Source: Bacteroidota bacterium
GTDB lineage: Bacteria > Bacteroidota > Bacteroidia > Bacteroidales > UBA4417
Direction of reading: 5' to 3'
DNA length: 64,000 nt
Assembly (NCBI GenBank): GCA_022711175.1
Contig: JAKLFM010000011.1
Location: 1-64,000, forward strand
The stretch's first letter is position 1, and every line of letters starts with the position of its first letter. The translations under genes and the position numbers were made by a program. This document shows positions 39,153-49,425 of the stretch, piece by piece. The notes beneath the pieces were generated by a model. It did not search any database. It had not been told where the DNA came from and saw only the letters and a program-made list of their open reading frames with translations.

Positions 39153-39803
39153 ATGGTTATAAATCTTGGAACACGCCAGTCAATAGTAAACCAAATGGTT
39201 TCTGAACTCAGGGATGCCACTGTGCAGCAAGACAGTATGCGTTTCAGGCGAAACCTTGAACGGATGGGCGAGATTTTTGCATACGAGATAAGTAAAAAGT
39301 TAGAGTACGAAACCAGAGAAGTCATCACTACGCTGGGAACAGCTATGGTTCCTGTACTAAAGGAATATCCTGTACTGGGGACCATTCTGCGTGCCGGACT
39401 ACCCTTGCATCAGGGATTGCTTAATGTTTTTGATAAATCGGAAAACGCTTTCGTATCGGCGTTTCGCGAACACCGTAAAGAAGACGAATTCGCTGTTCAA
39501 ATTGAATACATCTCATCGCCTGATCTCACAGGCCGCGTTCTTCTGCTTGCCGATCCCATGCTGGCTACCGGGCATTCGCTTCTTCATTCAATCAGGGCAT
39601 TGCAGAACAATGGTAAACCATCCCATACACATATCGTTAGTGTTATGGCCAGTGTGCAGGGAATTGAGTTCCTTCAGAAGTCGTTGCCTAAGGCCGGATA
39701 TACCATCTGGGTCGGCGCCATTGATGATGAACTTACGGCACATGGTTACATAGTGCCCGGATTGGGCGATGCCGGCGACCTCGCCTATGGGAAAAAGGCA
39801 TAA
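39153..39803 (+). CDS. upp: Uracil phosphoribosyltransferase
   Basis: 216 residues. The PRPP-binding loop is LLLADPMLATGHSLLHSI, with the canonical DPMLATG. The conserved uracil-binding C-terminal motif GYIVPGLGDAGDLAYG is complete. It salvages uracil to UMP in the cytoplasm. The gene appears to have its own promoter. Confidence 0.97.
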   Translation: MVINLGTRQSIVNQMVSELRDATVQQDSMRFRRNLERMGEIFAYEISKKLEYETREVITTLGTAMVPVLKEYPVLGTILRAGLPLHQGLLNVFDKSENAFVSAFREHRKEDEFAVQIEYISSPDLTGRVLLLADPMLATGHSLLHSIRALQNNGKPSHTHIVSVMASVQGIEFLQKSLPKAGYTIWVGAIDDELTAHGYIVPGLGDAGDLAYGKKA

Positions 39804-39894
39804 TTTTTGTACTGATCAGTTTGGCAAACAATATTTCCGGAAGGCTGCAACTTTTCGTTAGGGGATGCGTTTTACTACCTGGTAGACCAATTTC

Positions 39895-40392
39895 ATGAAT
39901 TCTTTTGTAAAATTTTTACTCATTATTGCTACCGGAAGCATCAAATTCCTGTTTGCTCCTCCGCTCTCATTTGGCTTTGGCTTTAACTTCCTTCAAACAT
40001 GGGCTTTTACCTCGGTTGGTGGTGTTCTTGGTGTTTTGTTCTTTTTCTTCCTTGGCCGGTTCATACTTAAACTCTATTCAAAATATTACAGGCAGGCATT
40101 TAAAGATAAAGTGCATCAATTTGCCGACAGCATTGGTAAATTGCATCTGGCCGAAAAGTTTTTCCCAAAAAAATCAAAGAATTTTACCTGGCAGAACAAG
40201 CTCATCGCCAGGATCAAAAAGCGCTGGGGTTTTATAGGTATTGTCATTCTTACACCTGTGCTGTTTTCAATACCAATCGGCACCTTGCTCGCCTTGAGCC
40301 TTTACTCCGACAGGAAATATCTTCCGCTGTACTTATCGGCCAGCGTAGTGGCGTGGTCATTGGTACTTTCTTCATCTATAGCAATTTTCTGA
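39895..40392 (+). CDS. Membrane protein of unknown function
   Basis: 165 residues with hydrophobic segments at about 5-18, 32-55, 115-138 and 145-165. A positively charged middle (KKSKNFTWQNKLIARIKKRW) separates the pairs. It resembles small-multidrug-export-type or VTT-like proteins only loosely, so I leave the function open. It is encoded between upp and a permease with no overlaps. Confidence 0.6.
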   Translation: MNSFVKFLLIIATGSIKFLFAPPLSFGFGFNFLQTWAFTSVGGVLGVLFFFFLGRFILKLYSKYYRQAFKDKVHQFADSIGKLHLAEKFFPKKSKNFTWQNKLIARIKKRWGFIGIVILTPVLFSIPIGTLLALSLYSDRKYLPLYLSASVVAWSLVLSSSIAIF

Positions 40393-40554
40393 CTTTTTCA
40401 CAGGGCGGGCAAATTCGTTCAACCAGGGTTTGTATTTTACTGCATTTGTTTTCGATACATGTAATTTGTTAATTTTACATTCCTGAAAAAGGAACTTTGT
40501 TCCATGTTGCTTAGATGGTATTGTTTTCCCGTTTTTAATCTTTAATTATAAAGA

Positions 40555-41811
40555 ATGGCCGGTACATTTTTTTCGGGTCTTGTTTACGAAAATGTCCGCA
40601 TATCGCTCGGTTCAATCCGGAGTCATATGCTTCGAACAGTGCTCACGGTTCTTATCATTGCATTCGGAATTATGGCGCTTGTTGGAATCCTTACCAGCAT
40701 TGATGCCATAAAGTATTATCTGAACGATAATTTCCAGATGATGGGTGCGAACACGATTACCATTCGCAACCGTTCGATGCAGGTTCATTTCGGTGGCAGG
40801 CCACAGAAAGCCAAGTTTTTCAGGGAAATTACCTTCGACGAGGCTATGCGCTTTAAGCAGGAATACCAGTTTCCGGCCAGTACCTCAGTTTTTCTATTTG
40901 CCACCAATACGGCCACAGTCAAGTTCTCGTCCAATAAAACGAATCCCAATATTCCTGTTATTGGTTCTGATGAGGATTATATTGCCACATCGGGTTATGA
41001 GCTTGAAAAAGGCCGGAATTTCACTCCTTCGGAAGTGTATTATGGGGCAAATGTGGTAATAATAGGCAGCGATATTGTAAAACGTGTTTTTAAAAACAAC
41101 GAAGAGCCCGTTGGGCAGTTTGTGAGTATTGGCCCTGGGCGATACCTGGTGATTGGTGTGTTAAAGGAGAAAGGATCAAGCCTGGGGTTTAATCCTGATG
41201 CCATTACATTAGTATCGATCAATAATGTGCGTGAGAAATTCCCGCGCCCCAATGCCAGTTATTCTATCAACATTACCACCAGCGACGGAACACTGCTCGA
41301 TGCTGCTGAAGGCGAAGCTGCAGGGCTGCTGCGTATAATACGCAAACAGGAGGTTGGCGAGGAAGACAGTTTCGATATGTCAAAAAGCGACAACCTTGCC
41401 AATATGCTTTTCGAGAACCTTAAATACCTGAGACTCGCAGCTACGATCATCGGAATTATTACGCTGGTAGGAGCGGCAATTGGGCTGATGAATATAATGC
41501 TCGTTTCGGTAACAGAGCGGACGCGCGAAATAGGTGTGCGTAAAGCAATTGGCGCAACTCGCCGCACAATTCGTAACCAGTTCCTGGTTGAGGCAGTTGT
41601 TATTGCTCAAATAGGAGGGGTACTTGGAATAATTTTCGGTATCGGCATAGGCAATGCACTTTCACTTGCCATCGGTAGCAGCTTTATTGTACCCTGGCCC
41701 TGGATTATTCTTGGAGTTACATTGTGCTTCCTCGTTGCCTTAGTTTCAGGAATTCTGCCGGCAAACAAAGCCGCGAATCTCGATCCTGTTGATTCGCTCA
41801 GGTATGAGTAA
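40555..41811 (+). CDS. MacB/FtsX-type ABC transporter permease
   Basis: 418 residues. One N-terminal transmembrane segment (SHMLRTVLTVLIIAFGIMAL), a large periplasmic MacB_PCD domain and three C-terminal transmembrane segments of the FtsX domain (RTREIGVRKAIGATRRTI is the cytosolic coupling motif). Such permeases act in lipoprotein, toxin or antimicrobial export with an ATP-binding subunit. None lies next to it, so the partner is elsewhere. It converges with the T9SS Plug gene 13 bp away. Confidence 0.9.
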   Translation: MAGTFFSGLVYENVRISLGSIRSHMLRTVLTVLIIAFGIMALVGILTSIDAIKYYLNDNFQMMGANTITIRNRSMQVHFGGRPQKAKFFREITFDEAMRFKQEYQFPASTSVFLFATNTATVKFSSNKTNPNIPVIGSDEDYIATSGYELEKGRNFTPSEVYYGANVVIIGSDIVKRVFKNNEEPVGQFVSIGPGRYLVIGVLKEKGSSLGFNPDAITLVSINNVREKFPRPNASYSINITTSDGTLLDAAEGEAAGLLRIIRKQEVGEEDSFDMSKSDNLANMLFENLKYLRLAATIIGIITLVGAAIGLMNIMLVSVTERTREIGVRKAIGATRRTIRNQFLVEAVVIAQIGGVLGIIFGIGIGNALSLAIGSSFIVPWPWIILGVTLCFLVALVSGILPANKAANLDPVDSLRYE

Positions 41812-41824
41812 ATAGGCAGATACG

Positions 41825-43192
41825 TTATTTTGCCCGGCTATCGTAAATGCCCATTCCTACAAGTTGGTCATACGTGGTTCCCCTTTCTCGCTGGTACACC
41901 AGTATCGTGTATGTGTTCTGTGTTTCGGAATGGTTGCCTTCAATATATCCCATGTCGGCTACCGGTGATTGGTTGGGCAGATACATATAGGCAAAATTGT
42001 AGTATCCCTGTTTAAGTTTTAATACAGCCTCGTAACCGCGGCGGTTAAAGTTGTAATGCATAAGGTTGCCGCTGTTGAATTGCCAGCCGTTGAATGCCCC
42101 GCCGATGTAAACCTGCCCGTCAGCAACAGGTGCGTCGTATCGGATAAAAAATCTCACATCCGCATATTCGCCCATGGTTTCTACTGTTGGCTGGTCTTCG
42201 GTACGCAGTAAGAACCGTCCGTCGATATCCTGGTTGTTGATGTAAACTTTGTAAGACCTTCGTTCCGTATCCCAAAGAGTCACCAGGTAGGTACTGTCGT
42301 TCATCTCAATGTGCCGCACATTGCCTGCAACGGTCTGCACACTTTTCAAATCGAGAAACCTGAATTCATTGCCGGCATCAAACTGGTTACTGCCATTGTC
42401 AAACGAATAGTCGAGCATATCGCCGCGTACCATAAAAGGTTTGAGAGTGGTAAGTGCATTATCCCAGCGGTAATTCTGCAATACTGTCACATGTATATCC
42501 TGGTATGGTGAATCAACGCGGTATCCGGCTGAATTAACCGTGAAATCAATTTCCTGCCGGGTTTCAAAATCTTCAATGGTTGATGCTCTTGTTACCGAAG
42601 CATTAACGGCAAAACGCGAATCAACTACCATAAACCTGCGGGTTAAAATCGGGATTTCATCACCGCGGCTGTTTTTTTTATAAACCTTCAGAATATAATT
42701 GCCCGAAAGCATGATTTTCATCCTGTCGTTTGGCAGTGTAAGTTGGTAATGTGTGTAATGCTGTAAAGTGTTGAAAGCGAATGCATAGTCTTCTATTGCA
42801 TCCTCCTGGAGGCCTTCGATATACTCATTTGCCCAGATGTCGGAGTTCTTCCAGTTTGCGTCGCAATGCACTATTGTGTATAAATATGGTTCAATGTTGG
42901 CGTTAAGGTCATCAAATTCGAGATGCAGCGTTTCACCACTGTTAAGATTTATGAAAGGAGATGATAACTCGGTTTCTGACTGCCGGAAAACTACCGATCG
43001 AATTTGTTTCTGGTAAATAACATCTTCATTCCTCAGGAAGTTGTCGGCAAAGTAGTTTACCGTATCCTTATCATGACCGCTGAAAGTTCTATCGTCTCGC
43101 ATTGCTACAGGAACAGAAGCTAATATGGTTGTAGTAGCATAGCAAGCAATTACAAATGAAAACAACAGGCCAAGTATTCGAAATCTTCTCAT
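41825..43192 (-). CDS. Type IX secretion system Plug protein (DUF5103)
   Basis: 455 residues with a signal peptide (about 1-25). The DUF5103 region is long and beta-rich. It contains the FSGHDKDTVNYFADNF start and LHLEFDDLNANIEPYLYTIV, and the C-terminus contains a starch-binding-like fold (GQVYIGGAFNGWQFNSGNL). In Flavobacterium, Plug closes the periplasmic side of the SprA T9SS translocon. It fits the T9SS sorting domain on the PNGase F-like protein. A TAACTTTG box lies upstream at 43207-43214. Confidence 0.85.
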   Translation of the reverse strand: MRRFRILGLLFSFVIACYATTTILASVPVAMRDDRTFSGHDKDTVNYFADNFLRNEDVIYQKQIRSVVFRQSETELSSPFINLNSGETLHLEFDDLNANIEPYLYTIVHCDANWKNSDIWANEYIEGLQEDAIEDYAFAFNTLQHYTHYQLTLPNDRMKIMLSGNYILKVYKKNSRGDEIPILTRRFMVVDSRFAVNASVTRASTIEDFETRQEIDFTVNSAGYRVDSPYQDIHVTVLQNYRWDNALTTLKPFMVRGDMLDYSFDNGSNQFDAGNEFRFLDLKSVQTVAGNVRHIEMNDSTYLVTLWDTERRSYKVYINNQDIDGRFLLRTEDQPTVETMGEYADVRFFIRYDAPVADGQVYIGGAFNGWQFNSGNLMHYNFNRRGYEAVLKLKQGYYNFAYMYLPNQSPVADMGYIEGNHSETQNTYTILVYQRERGTTYDQLVGMGIYDSRAK

Positions 43193-43206
43193 ACCAAAGG
43201 TTTTTG

Positions 43207-43214
43207 CAAAGTTA
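43207..43214 (-). promoter_or_regulatory. -7 box upstream of the Plug gene
   Basis: CAAAGTTA on the plus strand gives TAACTTTG on the minus strand, 15 bp before the start codon. The -33 element is not clear. Confidence 0.35.
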
Positions 43215-43325
43215 CTGCGTATTTCCTGAAATTTTTATGTACAATTCCTGTTCCAATTCGTATTCAATTGTCTTATATTTGTCGTATATCGACGAGCAAA
43301 CAAAACATTTTTCTGTTAGTTGCAC

Positions 43326-43356
43326 TTGTAAACATCTAAAAGTCTATATATTTTTG
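43326..43356 (+). promoter_or_regulatory. Promoter of the nqr operon
   Basis: TTG (43326-43328), 20 bp, then TATTTTTG (43349-43356). This is a good match to the Bacteroidota promoter, about 43 bp before the nqrA ATG. Confidence 0.7.
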
Positions 43357-43398
43357 ACGCTAAATAAAAACGCTGCAACAGTTTATTAACAATGCCTT

Positions 43399-44739
43399 AT
43401 GGCTGAAACTAAAAGAATCAAAAAGGGCCTCAATATCAACCTGTTAGGGGAGGCTCAAAAAAAGATTGCCAAAATTGAGGTTTCTGAATTTGCTCTTAAG
43501 CCAACCGATTTTAATGGTATTTTTCCGCGGTTGCTTGTTAAAGAAGGTGATCAGGTGAAGGCCGGGACATCCGTTTTCTGCGATAAGTACCGTGAACAGA
43601 TCAGATTCTCCTCTCCGGTTAGCGGTAAAATTGAAGAAATCAGGCGTGGCGACAAGCGTATTTTGCTTGAAGTCGTCATAAAAGATGATAAAGCCGGTGA
43701 TTATGAGGATTTTGGCAAAACAGATATAGCCTCTGCCGATCGGGGTAAAATCAAAGAGAACCTGCTGAAAAGTGGTGTCTGGCCTGTAATTCGCCAGCGG
43801 CCGTACAATGTCATTGCCAACCCCGACGACACACCACAGGCTGTCTTCATCTCAGGTTTTGATTCGGCACCCCTGGCGCCGGATTATGGTTTCACACTGA
43901 AAGACGATCTGGTTGATTTTCAGGCAGGTGTGAATGCAATGGCAAAGCTTACCGATGGTAAAGTCTTTATCGGAGTTCCGGCAACCGATCATCCCCTGGC
44001 AGGTGTTAAAAATGCTGAAATCACTTGTTTCGAAGGCCCGCACCCTGCCGGAAATGTAGGAATCCAGATTCATCACATACAGCCGTTGAATAAAGGCGAC
44101 CTGGTGTGGACGGTTAACCCTCAGGATGTGGTTATTATCGGGAGGCTGTTTACACAAGGTCGCTATAATCCATCGATTGCTGTTGCAGTTACCGGATCCG
44201 AAATAAAAGAACCTCAATATTATAAGGTAAATAAAGGTGCCCTGGTAAGTACTTTGTTATCTGATGAATTGAAGAATTCAGGTAAACGCATCATCAGCGG
44301 TAATGTGCTCACCGGTGAAAAAGTCAGTTATTCGGGATACCTGGGCTTTTATCATAACCAGGTTACAGTAATTCCCGAAGGCAACTACCATGAGTTTTTC
44401 GGATGGGCATTACCGGGATTCGGTAAATTCAGCTTCTCAAAAGCCTTTTTCTCCTGGGCACACGGAACAAGGAAATACCGCCTTGATACCAACCTGCACG
44501 GAGGTCTGCGCTCATATGTTATGACCGGCCAATACGAAAAAGTTCTTCCAATGGATATTCTGCCAATGCAACTTATTAAAGCATGTCTGGCTGAGGACAT
44601 TGACCTGATGGAAAAACTCGGCATCTATGAAGTTGATGAGGAAGACTTTGCGCTTGTCGAATTTATTGATACTTCAAAAACCGAAATACAATCCATCATC
44701 CGCAAAGGCATCGACCTAGTTCGCAAAGAGATGAGTTAA
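43399..44739 (+). CDS. nqrA: Na+-translocating NADH:quinone reductase subunit A
   Basis: 446 residues, full length. It is a soluble, peripheral subunit of the Na+-NQR, which oxidises NADH, reduces ubiquinone or menaquinone and exports Na+. Recognisable elements are KKGLNINLLGEAQKK at the N-terminus, a biotin/lipoyl-like fold (VKAGTSVFCDKYREQIRFSS) and the FEGPHPAGNVGIQIHHI segment. It heads the nqrABCDEF operon, with a promoter directly upstream. Confidence 0.96.
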   Translation: MAETKRIKKGLNINLLGEAQKKIAKIEVSEFALKPTDFNGIFPRLLVKEGDQVKAGTSVFCDKYREQIRFSSPVSGKIEEIRRGDKRILLEVVIKDDKAGDYEDFGKTDIASADRGKIKENLLKSGVWPVIRQRPYNVIANPDDTPQAVFISGFDSAPLAPDYGFTLKDDLVDFQAGVNAMAKLTDGKVFIGVPATDHPLAGVKNAEITCFEGPHPAGNVGIQIHHIQPLNKGDLVWTVNPQDVVIIGRLFTQGRYNPSIAVAVTGSEIKEPQYYKVNKGALVSTLLSDELKNSGKRIISGNVLTGEKVSYSGYLGFYHNQVTVIPEGNYHEFFGWALPGFGKFSFSKAFFSWAHGTRKYRLDTNLHGGLRSYVMTGQYEKVLPMDILPMQLIKACLAEDIDLMEKLGIYEVDEEDFALVEFIDTSKTEIQSIIRKGIDLVRKEMS

Positions 44740-44827
44740 CCGGGAATTTTTTCCTGAGGCAGCAAAAAACATCAGCAAAGATCACTACACTCAACCATTT
44801 CCATACATAGGATTTCACAGGATAAGA

Positions 44828-45997
44828 ATGAAAGCTCTACGCAATTATCTCGACAAGATTAAACCACGGTTCCAGGAAGGAGGGAAGCTCGAAAAGTTAC
44901 ATTCCACTTTCGATGCTTTTGAAACATTCCTTTTTGTGCCCGATAAAACCACGTTTAAAGGCAGCCATATCCGCGACAGCATTGACCTGAAACGTACAAT
45001 GACGGTTGTGTTGCTGGCCTTGATGCCAGCGTTGCTATTTGGTATCTGGAACGTGGGTTATCAGCATTCGCTGGCATTTGGCAAGGATGCCGGGTTCTGG
45101 CAGATTGCAGGATTTGGCCTCATGAAAGTTTTACCCATCATTGTGGTATCATATGTATCAGGTCTTGCTGTAGAGTTTATTTTTGCTCAATACCGCAAGC
45201 ACGAAGTCAACGAAGGCTTCCTTGTTTCGGGTATGCTGATACCTTTGGTGATGCCGCCCGATATCCCTTTGTGGATGGTTGCCGTCTCAACGGTATTTGC
45301 CGTTATTCTGGGTAAGGAAGCATTCGGCGGAACAGGAATGAATGTTTTTAACCCGGCTTTACTTGCCCGGGCTTTCCTGTTTTTCGCTTACCCGGCTTCA
45401 ATGACCGGCGATACAACCTGGACAGCCGGCCTTGCCAATGGTGAAGGAATTGCCGATGGCTATTCAGGCGCCACACCTTTATCCAATGCTGCAGCCGAAC
45501 TTGTTGATAAAATACCTTCCGTTTCCGACCTGTTTTTTGGATTCATACCCGGTTCTATCGGCGAAACATCAAAGTTAGCGATAATTATTGGTGCTGTTAT
45601 TCTGATCCTTACAGGAATCGGCAGTTGGCGAATCATGCTTTCAGGATTGTTGGGTGGCGTGACCATGACGTTAATTTTCAATGCATTTGCCGCCAATAAA
45701 TACATGACCATCGATCCGCTAACACAAATTCTGATGGGCAGTTTCCTCTTCGGGATGGTTTTTATGGCTACCGACCCGGTAACTGCCGCTCAAACCAACA
45801 AAGGAAAATGGATCTACGGATTCCTTGCGGGTTTCTTCGCCATTATGGTCAGGGTGTTTAATCCCGCATACCCCGAAGGAACCATGCTGGCAATCCTGCT
45901 CATGAATACTTTTGCGCCGCTTATTGACCACTATGTTATTGAAGCCAATATCAAACGCAGGTTGAAAAGGGCAAATGCAGTTGTTAAAACGAAATAG
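44828..45997 (+). CDS. nqrB: Na+-NQR subunit B
   Basis: 389 residues, an integral membrane protein with about ten hydrophobic segments. The flavinylation motif is DGYSGATPLS, with Thr216 the expected covalent FMN acceptor. NqrB conducts electrons to riboflavin and forms the Na+ path. ApbE encoded at 49482 should attach the FMN. Slightly shorter than the Vibrio protein (about 412). It lies 88 bp after nqrA. Confidence 0.97.
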   Translation: MKALRNYLDKIKPRFQEGGKLEKLHSTFDAFETFLFVPDKTTFKGSHIRDSIDLKRTMTVVLLALMPALLFGIWNVGYQHSLAFGKDAGFWQIAGFGLMKVLPIIVVSYVSGLAVEFIFAQYRKHEVNEGFLVSGMLIPLVMPPDIPLWMVAVSTVFAVILGKEAFGGTGMNVFNPALLARAFLFFAYPASMTGDTTWTAGLANGEGIADGYSGATPLSNAAAELVDKIPSVSDLFFGFIPGSIGETSKLAIIIGAVILILTGIGSWRIMLSGLLGGVTMTLIFNAFAANKYMTIDPLTQILMGSFLFGMVFMATDPVTAAQTNKGKWIYGFLAGFFAIMVRVFNPAYPEGTMLAILLMNTFAPLIDHYVIEANIKRRLKRANAVVKTK

Positions 45998-46009
45998 GGA
46001 CAATGAGAT

Positions 46010-46729
46010 ATGGAACATAGCAATAAATACATTTTTATCTACTCGCTGGTGATGGTTGTTTTGGTAGCAGTGGCCCTTACCATTGTTGCCGTGCAACTGA
46101 AACCGGCACAGGATAACAACATTCGCATCGAAAAAATGCAGAATATCCTGTCATCAGTTAATATTCCAATCACGGGTGTGCCGAAGGGCGATGTCATTAA
46201 TGTTTACAATAAGTACATTAAGACTGCTTTTGCGGTGAATGTTGCCGGTGAAATTTGCGAAACCGATGCCGAAAAGGTTTTTAAAATTGAAATGGCCAAT
46301 GAATTGAAAAAGGAGCCTGCACAGCAGCAACTGCCAGTGTTTGTAGCCGTGCTGGATAAAGGCGACTCGGCTTACATTGTGCCTTTGCGTGGCAAAGGGC
46401 TATGGGGCTCAATATGGGGATACATTTCCTTCAAGACCGATTACAATACCGTTGAAGGCTGTATCTTCGACCATAAAAGCGAAACACCTGGACTGGGGGC
46501 CGAAATTAACCAGGAATGGTTCCAAAAACCTCTTTTCGGTAAGAAGATATTTGATGAAAAAGGAGAATTGGTTTCAATCGGAATTATGAAGAAAGGCCAG
46601 CCTAAAAACGAAGCCCACGATGTTGATGCCATTTCCGGTGGGACAATCACCAGCAAAGGGGTTCAAAAAATGATCAAGGATAACCTGACAAGCTACCAGG
46701 CTTACTTTAAAAAGCACTTAAAATCATGA
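46010..46729 (+). CDS. nqrC: Na+-NQR subunit C
   Basis: 239 residues with one N-terminal membrane segment (about 8-30) and a periplasmic FMN-binding domain. The flavinylation motif reads DAISGGT (206-212), with Gly in place of the usual Ala before Thr212, followed by ITSKGVQ. Thr212 should carry the FMN linked by ApbE. It overlaps nqrD by 4 bp (ATGA), indicating translational coupling. Confidence 0.95.
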   Translation: MEHSNKYIFIYSLVMVVLVAVALTIVAVQLKPAQDNNIRIEKMQNILSSVNIPITGVPKGDVINVYNKYIKTAFAVNVAGEICETDAEKVFKIEMANELKKEPAQQQLPVFVAVLDKGDSAYIVPLRGKGLWGSIWGYISFKTDYNTVEGCIFDHKSETPGLGAEINQEWFQKPLFGKKIFDEKGELVSIGIMKKGQPKNEAHDVDAISGGTITSKGVQKMIKDNLTSYQAYFKKHLKS

Positions 46730-47388
46730 GCGACGTAAAGGTAAAGAAAGAAAAAGATCCGTGGTTTTCGCCCAAAAACCTATCGCTGCTAAAAAAGCCC
46801 TTCAATATCGAAAATCCTGTTACGGTGCAGGTGCTCGGTATATGTTCCGCGCTTGCAGTTACGGTTCAGATGAAACCCGCTATAGTTATGGCACTCAGCG
46901 TTACCATTGTAACCGCGTTTTCAAACCTCATCATTGCGCTTATCCGCGATTCCATTCCTTCACGTATTCGCATCATTGTGCAGTTGGTTGTGGTTGCAGC
47001 ATTGGTAATAATTGTTGACCAGATACTCAAGGCCTATGTGTACGACGTAAGTAAAAAGCTTTCAGTTTTTGTGGGGCTCATCATCACAAACTGTATCCTC
47101 ATGGGTCGTCTCGAGGCTTTCGCCATGGCAAATAAGCCCTGGCCTTCGTTTATCGATGGTATAGGCAATGGGTTGGGATACGGTATTATATTGGTTACTG
47201 TGGCTTTTTTCCGCGAGTTGCTCGGGTCGGGCAAATTCTATGGCATGAAAGTGATTCCTGATGCCTTTTATAAAGCCGGCTATGTTGATAACGGGCTTAT
47301 GATTCTGCCACCAATGGCACTCATGACAATCGGCATTATCATCTGGATACAACGCTGGAAGAAACCCGAACTGCAGGAAAAGAACTGA
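46726..47388 (+). CDS. nqrD: Na+-NQR subunit D
   Basis: 220 residues, six hydrophobic helices, an Nqr/Rnf membrane subunit. Conserved motifs: [41 protein letters not shown]. Together with NqrE it forms the membrane core with the intramembrane Fe-S centre. The Cys in ITNCILMGR is expected to contribute to that centre. It overlaps nqrC by 4 bp. Confidence 0.96.
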   Translation: MSDVKVKKEKDPWFSPKNLSLLKKPFNIENPVTVQVLGICSALAVTVQMKPAIVMALSVTIVTAFSNLIIALIRDSIPSRIRIIVQLVVVAALVIIVDQILKAYVYDVSKKLSVFVGLIITNCILMGRLEAFAMANKPWPSFIDGIGNGLGYGIILVTVAFFRELLGSGKFYGMKVIPDAFYKAGYVDNGLMILPPMALMTIGIIIWIQRWKKPELQEKN

Positions 47389-47427
47389 TGATAATGATAC
47401 TAAGTTTTAAAGGTAAATTGCTTAAAA

Positions 47428-48045
47428 ATGGATAATTTATTCAACCTGTTTGTTCGAAGCATCTTCATCGATAATATGATTTTTGCATATTTCCTTGGGA
47501 TGTGTTCTTACCTGGCGGTGTCAAAAACAGTTAAAACCTCTCTTGGTCTGGGTGTTGCCGTCACTTTTGTATTGCTGATAACAGCACCGGTTAACTGGCT
47601 GGTTGATACATATATGCTCAAAGCCGGAGCGCTTTCGTGGCTAAGTCCCCAACTTGCCGATCTCGATCTGAGCTACCTCAGTTTCCTGATTTTTATTGCC
47701 GTTATTGCTGCCATGGTGCAGCTGGTTGAAATGGTTGTTGAGAAATTCTCACCTTCACTTTATAACGCACTCGGAATCTTTCTGCCACTCATCGCTGTTA
47801 ACTGCGCCATTCTTGGAGTTGCCCTTTTTGTGCAGGAACGCGAGTACGAAACCATTGGAGAAGTGACGGTATATGCCGTTGGTTCAGGAATTGGCTGGCT
47901 GCTTGCCATTGTTTCGCTGGCTGCCATCAGGGAAAAAATACGTTATTCAGCCGTTCCCAAACCATTAAAGGGACTAGGCATTGCTTTTATCCTCACCGGG
48001 CTTATGGCAATCGCATTTATGAGTTTTATGGGAATAAAAATCTGA
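47428..48045 (+). CDS. nqrE: Na+-NQR subunit E
   Basis: 205 residues, six hydrophobic helices. Conserved: [19 protein letters not shown] at the N-terminus, [20 protein letters not shown], and [14 protein letters not shown]. The paired Cys positions ([10 protein letters not shown] and VNCAILG) match the intramembrane Fe-S ligands described for NqrD/NqrE. It lies 39 bp after nqrD. Confidence 0.96.
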   Translation: MDNLFNLFVRSIFIDNMIFAYFLGMCSYLAVSKTVKTSLGLGVAVTFVLLITAPVNWLVDTYMLKAGALSWLSPQLADLDLSYLSFLIFIAVIAAMVQLVEMVVEKFSPSLYNALGIFLPLIAVNCAILGVALFVQEREYETIGEVTVYAVGSGIGWLLAIVSLAAIREKIRYSAVPKPLKGLGIAFILTGLMAIAFMSFMGIKI

Positions 48046-48090
48046 TGAAAGGCTTAAAACTGAGAATTACAAACCGGAATTGACCACAAC

Positions 48091-49362
48091 ATGATAACAA
48101 CAACAATTTTATTACTGGGAAAACTTGCCGGGCCGCTCATTATCGGTACAACGGTGTTCCTGCTTGTCACCGTTCTGCTTGTAGCAATGCTGCTCTTAGC
48201 TAAAGCTAAGCTTGCACCGTCGGGGCCGGTAAAAATTACCATCAACGGTGAAAAAGAGCTCACGGTAAATGCAGGTTCGAGTTTACTCACTACCCTCGCA
48301 AATCAGAAACTGTTCCTGCCATCGGCCTGTGGAGGCGGAGGTACTTGCGGAATGTGTAAATGCCAGGTACTCGATGGTGGCGGGACAATCCTGCCCACCG
48401 AGGTTGGTTTTTTTACCCGTAAGCAACAACTCGACAATTGGAGATTAGGTTGCCAGGTGAAAGTGCGCGAACCACTTAATATTACGATTCCTAAAGAAGT
48501 TTTCGGAATTAAGAAATGGGAATGCGAAGTGATTTCGAACCACAATGTTGCCACTTTTATTAAAGAATTTGTGGTGAAACTTCCCGAGGGCGAATCGCTC
48601 GAGTTCCAAAGCGGAGGATATATACAAATTGATGTACCCAAAATCGAAGTGGATTTCAAAACCATGGATGTTGAGCCTGAATACCGCGAAGATTGGGATA
48701 AACTCAAAATCTGGGACCTTAAGATGAAGAATCCTGAAGAGATATTCAGGGCTTATTCAATGGCTAATCACCCTGCTGAAGGTAATATTATTAAGCTTAA
48801 TATTCGTATCGCCACGCCGCCATGGGACAGGGCCAAAAACCAGTTTATGAATGTTAATCCCGGTATTTGTTCTTCATATATATTCTCGCGCAAACCCGGC
48901 GATAAAGTAACGATAAGCGGCCCGTACGGTGAGTTTCATATAAAACCCACCAAAAAGGAAATGGTATTCATTGGTGGCGGGGCTGGAATGGCGCCACTCC
49001 GCTCTATGATTTTCCACCTGTTTCAAACCGAGCATACCGACAGGCAGGTGAGTTTCTGGTACGGGGCAAGGTCGTTGCGCGAAACATTTTATGATGACGA
49101 ATTCAAGGCTATCCAGGATAAAAATCCGAATTTCAGTTTTAACCTGGCACTTAGTGAACCACTGCCCGAAGACAATTGGAAAGGCTATACCGGATTTATT
49201 CACCAGGTTGTACTCGATAAATACCTGAGTAACCATCCCGAACCCGAAGAGATCGAATACTATCTTTGCGGACCGCCGATGATGAATACGGCTGTGTTTA
49301 AAATGCTCGACAATCTGGGTGTGCCTCCCGAAAATATCGCATTCGACGATTTCGGAGGTTAA
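48091..49362 (+). CDS. nqrF: Na+-NQR subunit F (NADH dehydrogenase)
   Basis: 423 residues. One N-terminal membrane anchor (about 5-36), a 2Fe-2S ferredoxin domain with Cys80, Cys86, Cys89 and Cys121 (SACGGGGTCGMC and LGCQVKV), then FAD and NADH domains. FAD-binding motif RAYSMANHP; NADH motif GGGAGMAPLRSM; C-terminal CGPPMMNTAV. It feeds NADH electrons into the complex. A strong terminator at 49373-49401 ends the operon after this gene. Confidence 0.97.
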   Translation: MITTTILLLGKLAGPLIIGTTVFLLVTVLLVAMLLLAKAKLAPSGPVKITINGEKELTVNAGSSLLTTLANQKLFLPSACGGGGTCGMCKCQVLDGGGTILPTEVGFFTRKQQLDNWRLGCQVKVREPLNITIPKEVFGIKKWECEVISNHNVATFIKEFVVKLPEGESLEFQSGGYIQIDVPKIEVDFKTMDVEPEYREDWDKLKIWDLKMKNPEEIFRAYSMANHPAEGNIIKLNIRIATPPWDRAKNQFMNVNPGICSSYIFSRKPGDKVTISGPYGEFHIKPTKKEMVFIGGGAGMAPLRSMIFHLFQTEHTDRQVSFWYGARSLRETFYDDEFKAIQDKNPNFSFNLALSEPLPEDNWKGYTGFIHQVVLDKYLSNHPEPEEIEYYLCGPPMMNTAVFKMLDNLGVPPENIAFDDFGG

Positions 49363-49372
49363 GAAATCATCT

Positions 49373-49401
49373 TCCCGGCTACTTTCAGCCGGGATTTTTT
49401 T
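49373..49401 (+). terminator. Intrinsic terminator after nqrF
   Basis: Arms TCCCGGCT and AGCCGGGA (loop ACTTTC) at 49373-49394 are followed by a run of seven T. It separates nqrABCDEF from apbE. Confidence 0.92.
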
Positions 49402-49425
49402 GTTGTCAGGAACACGATACACTTT

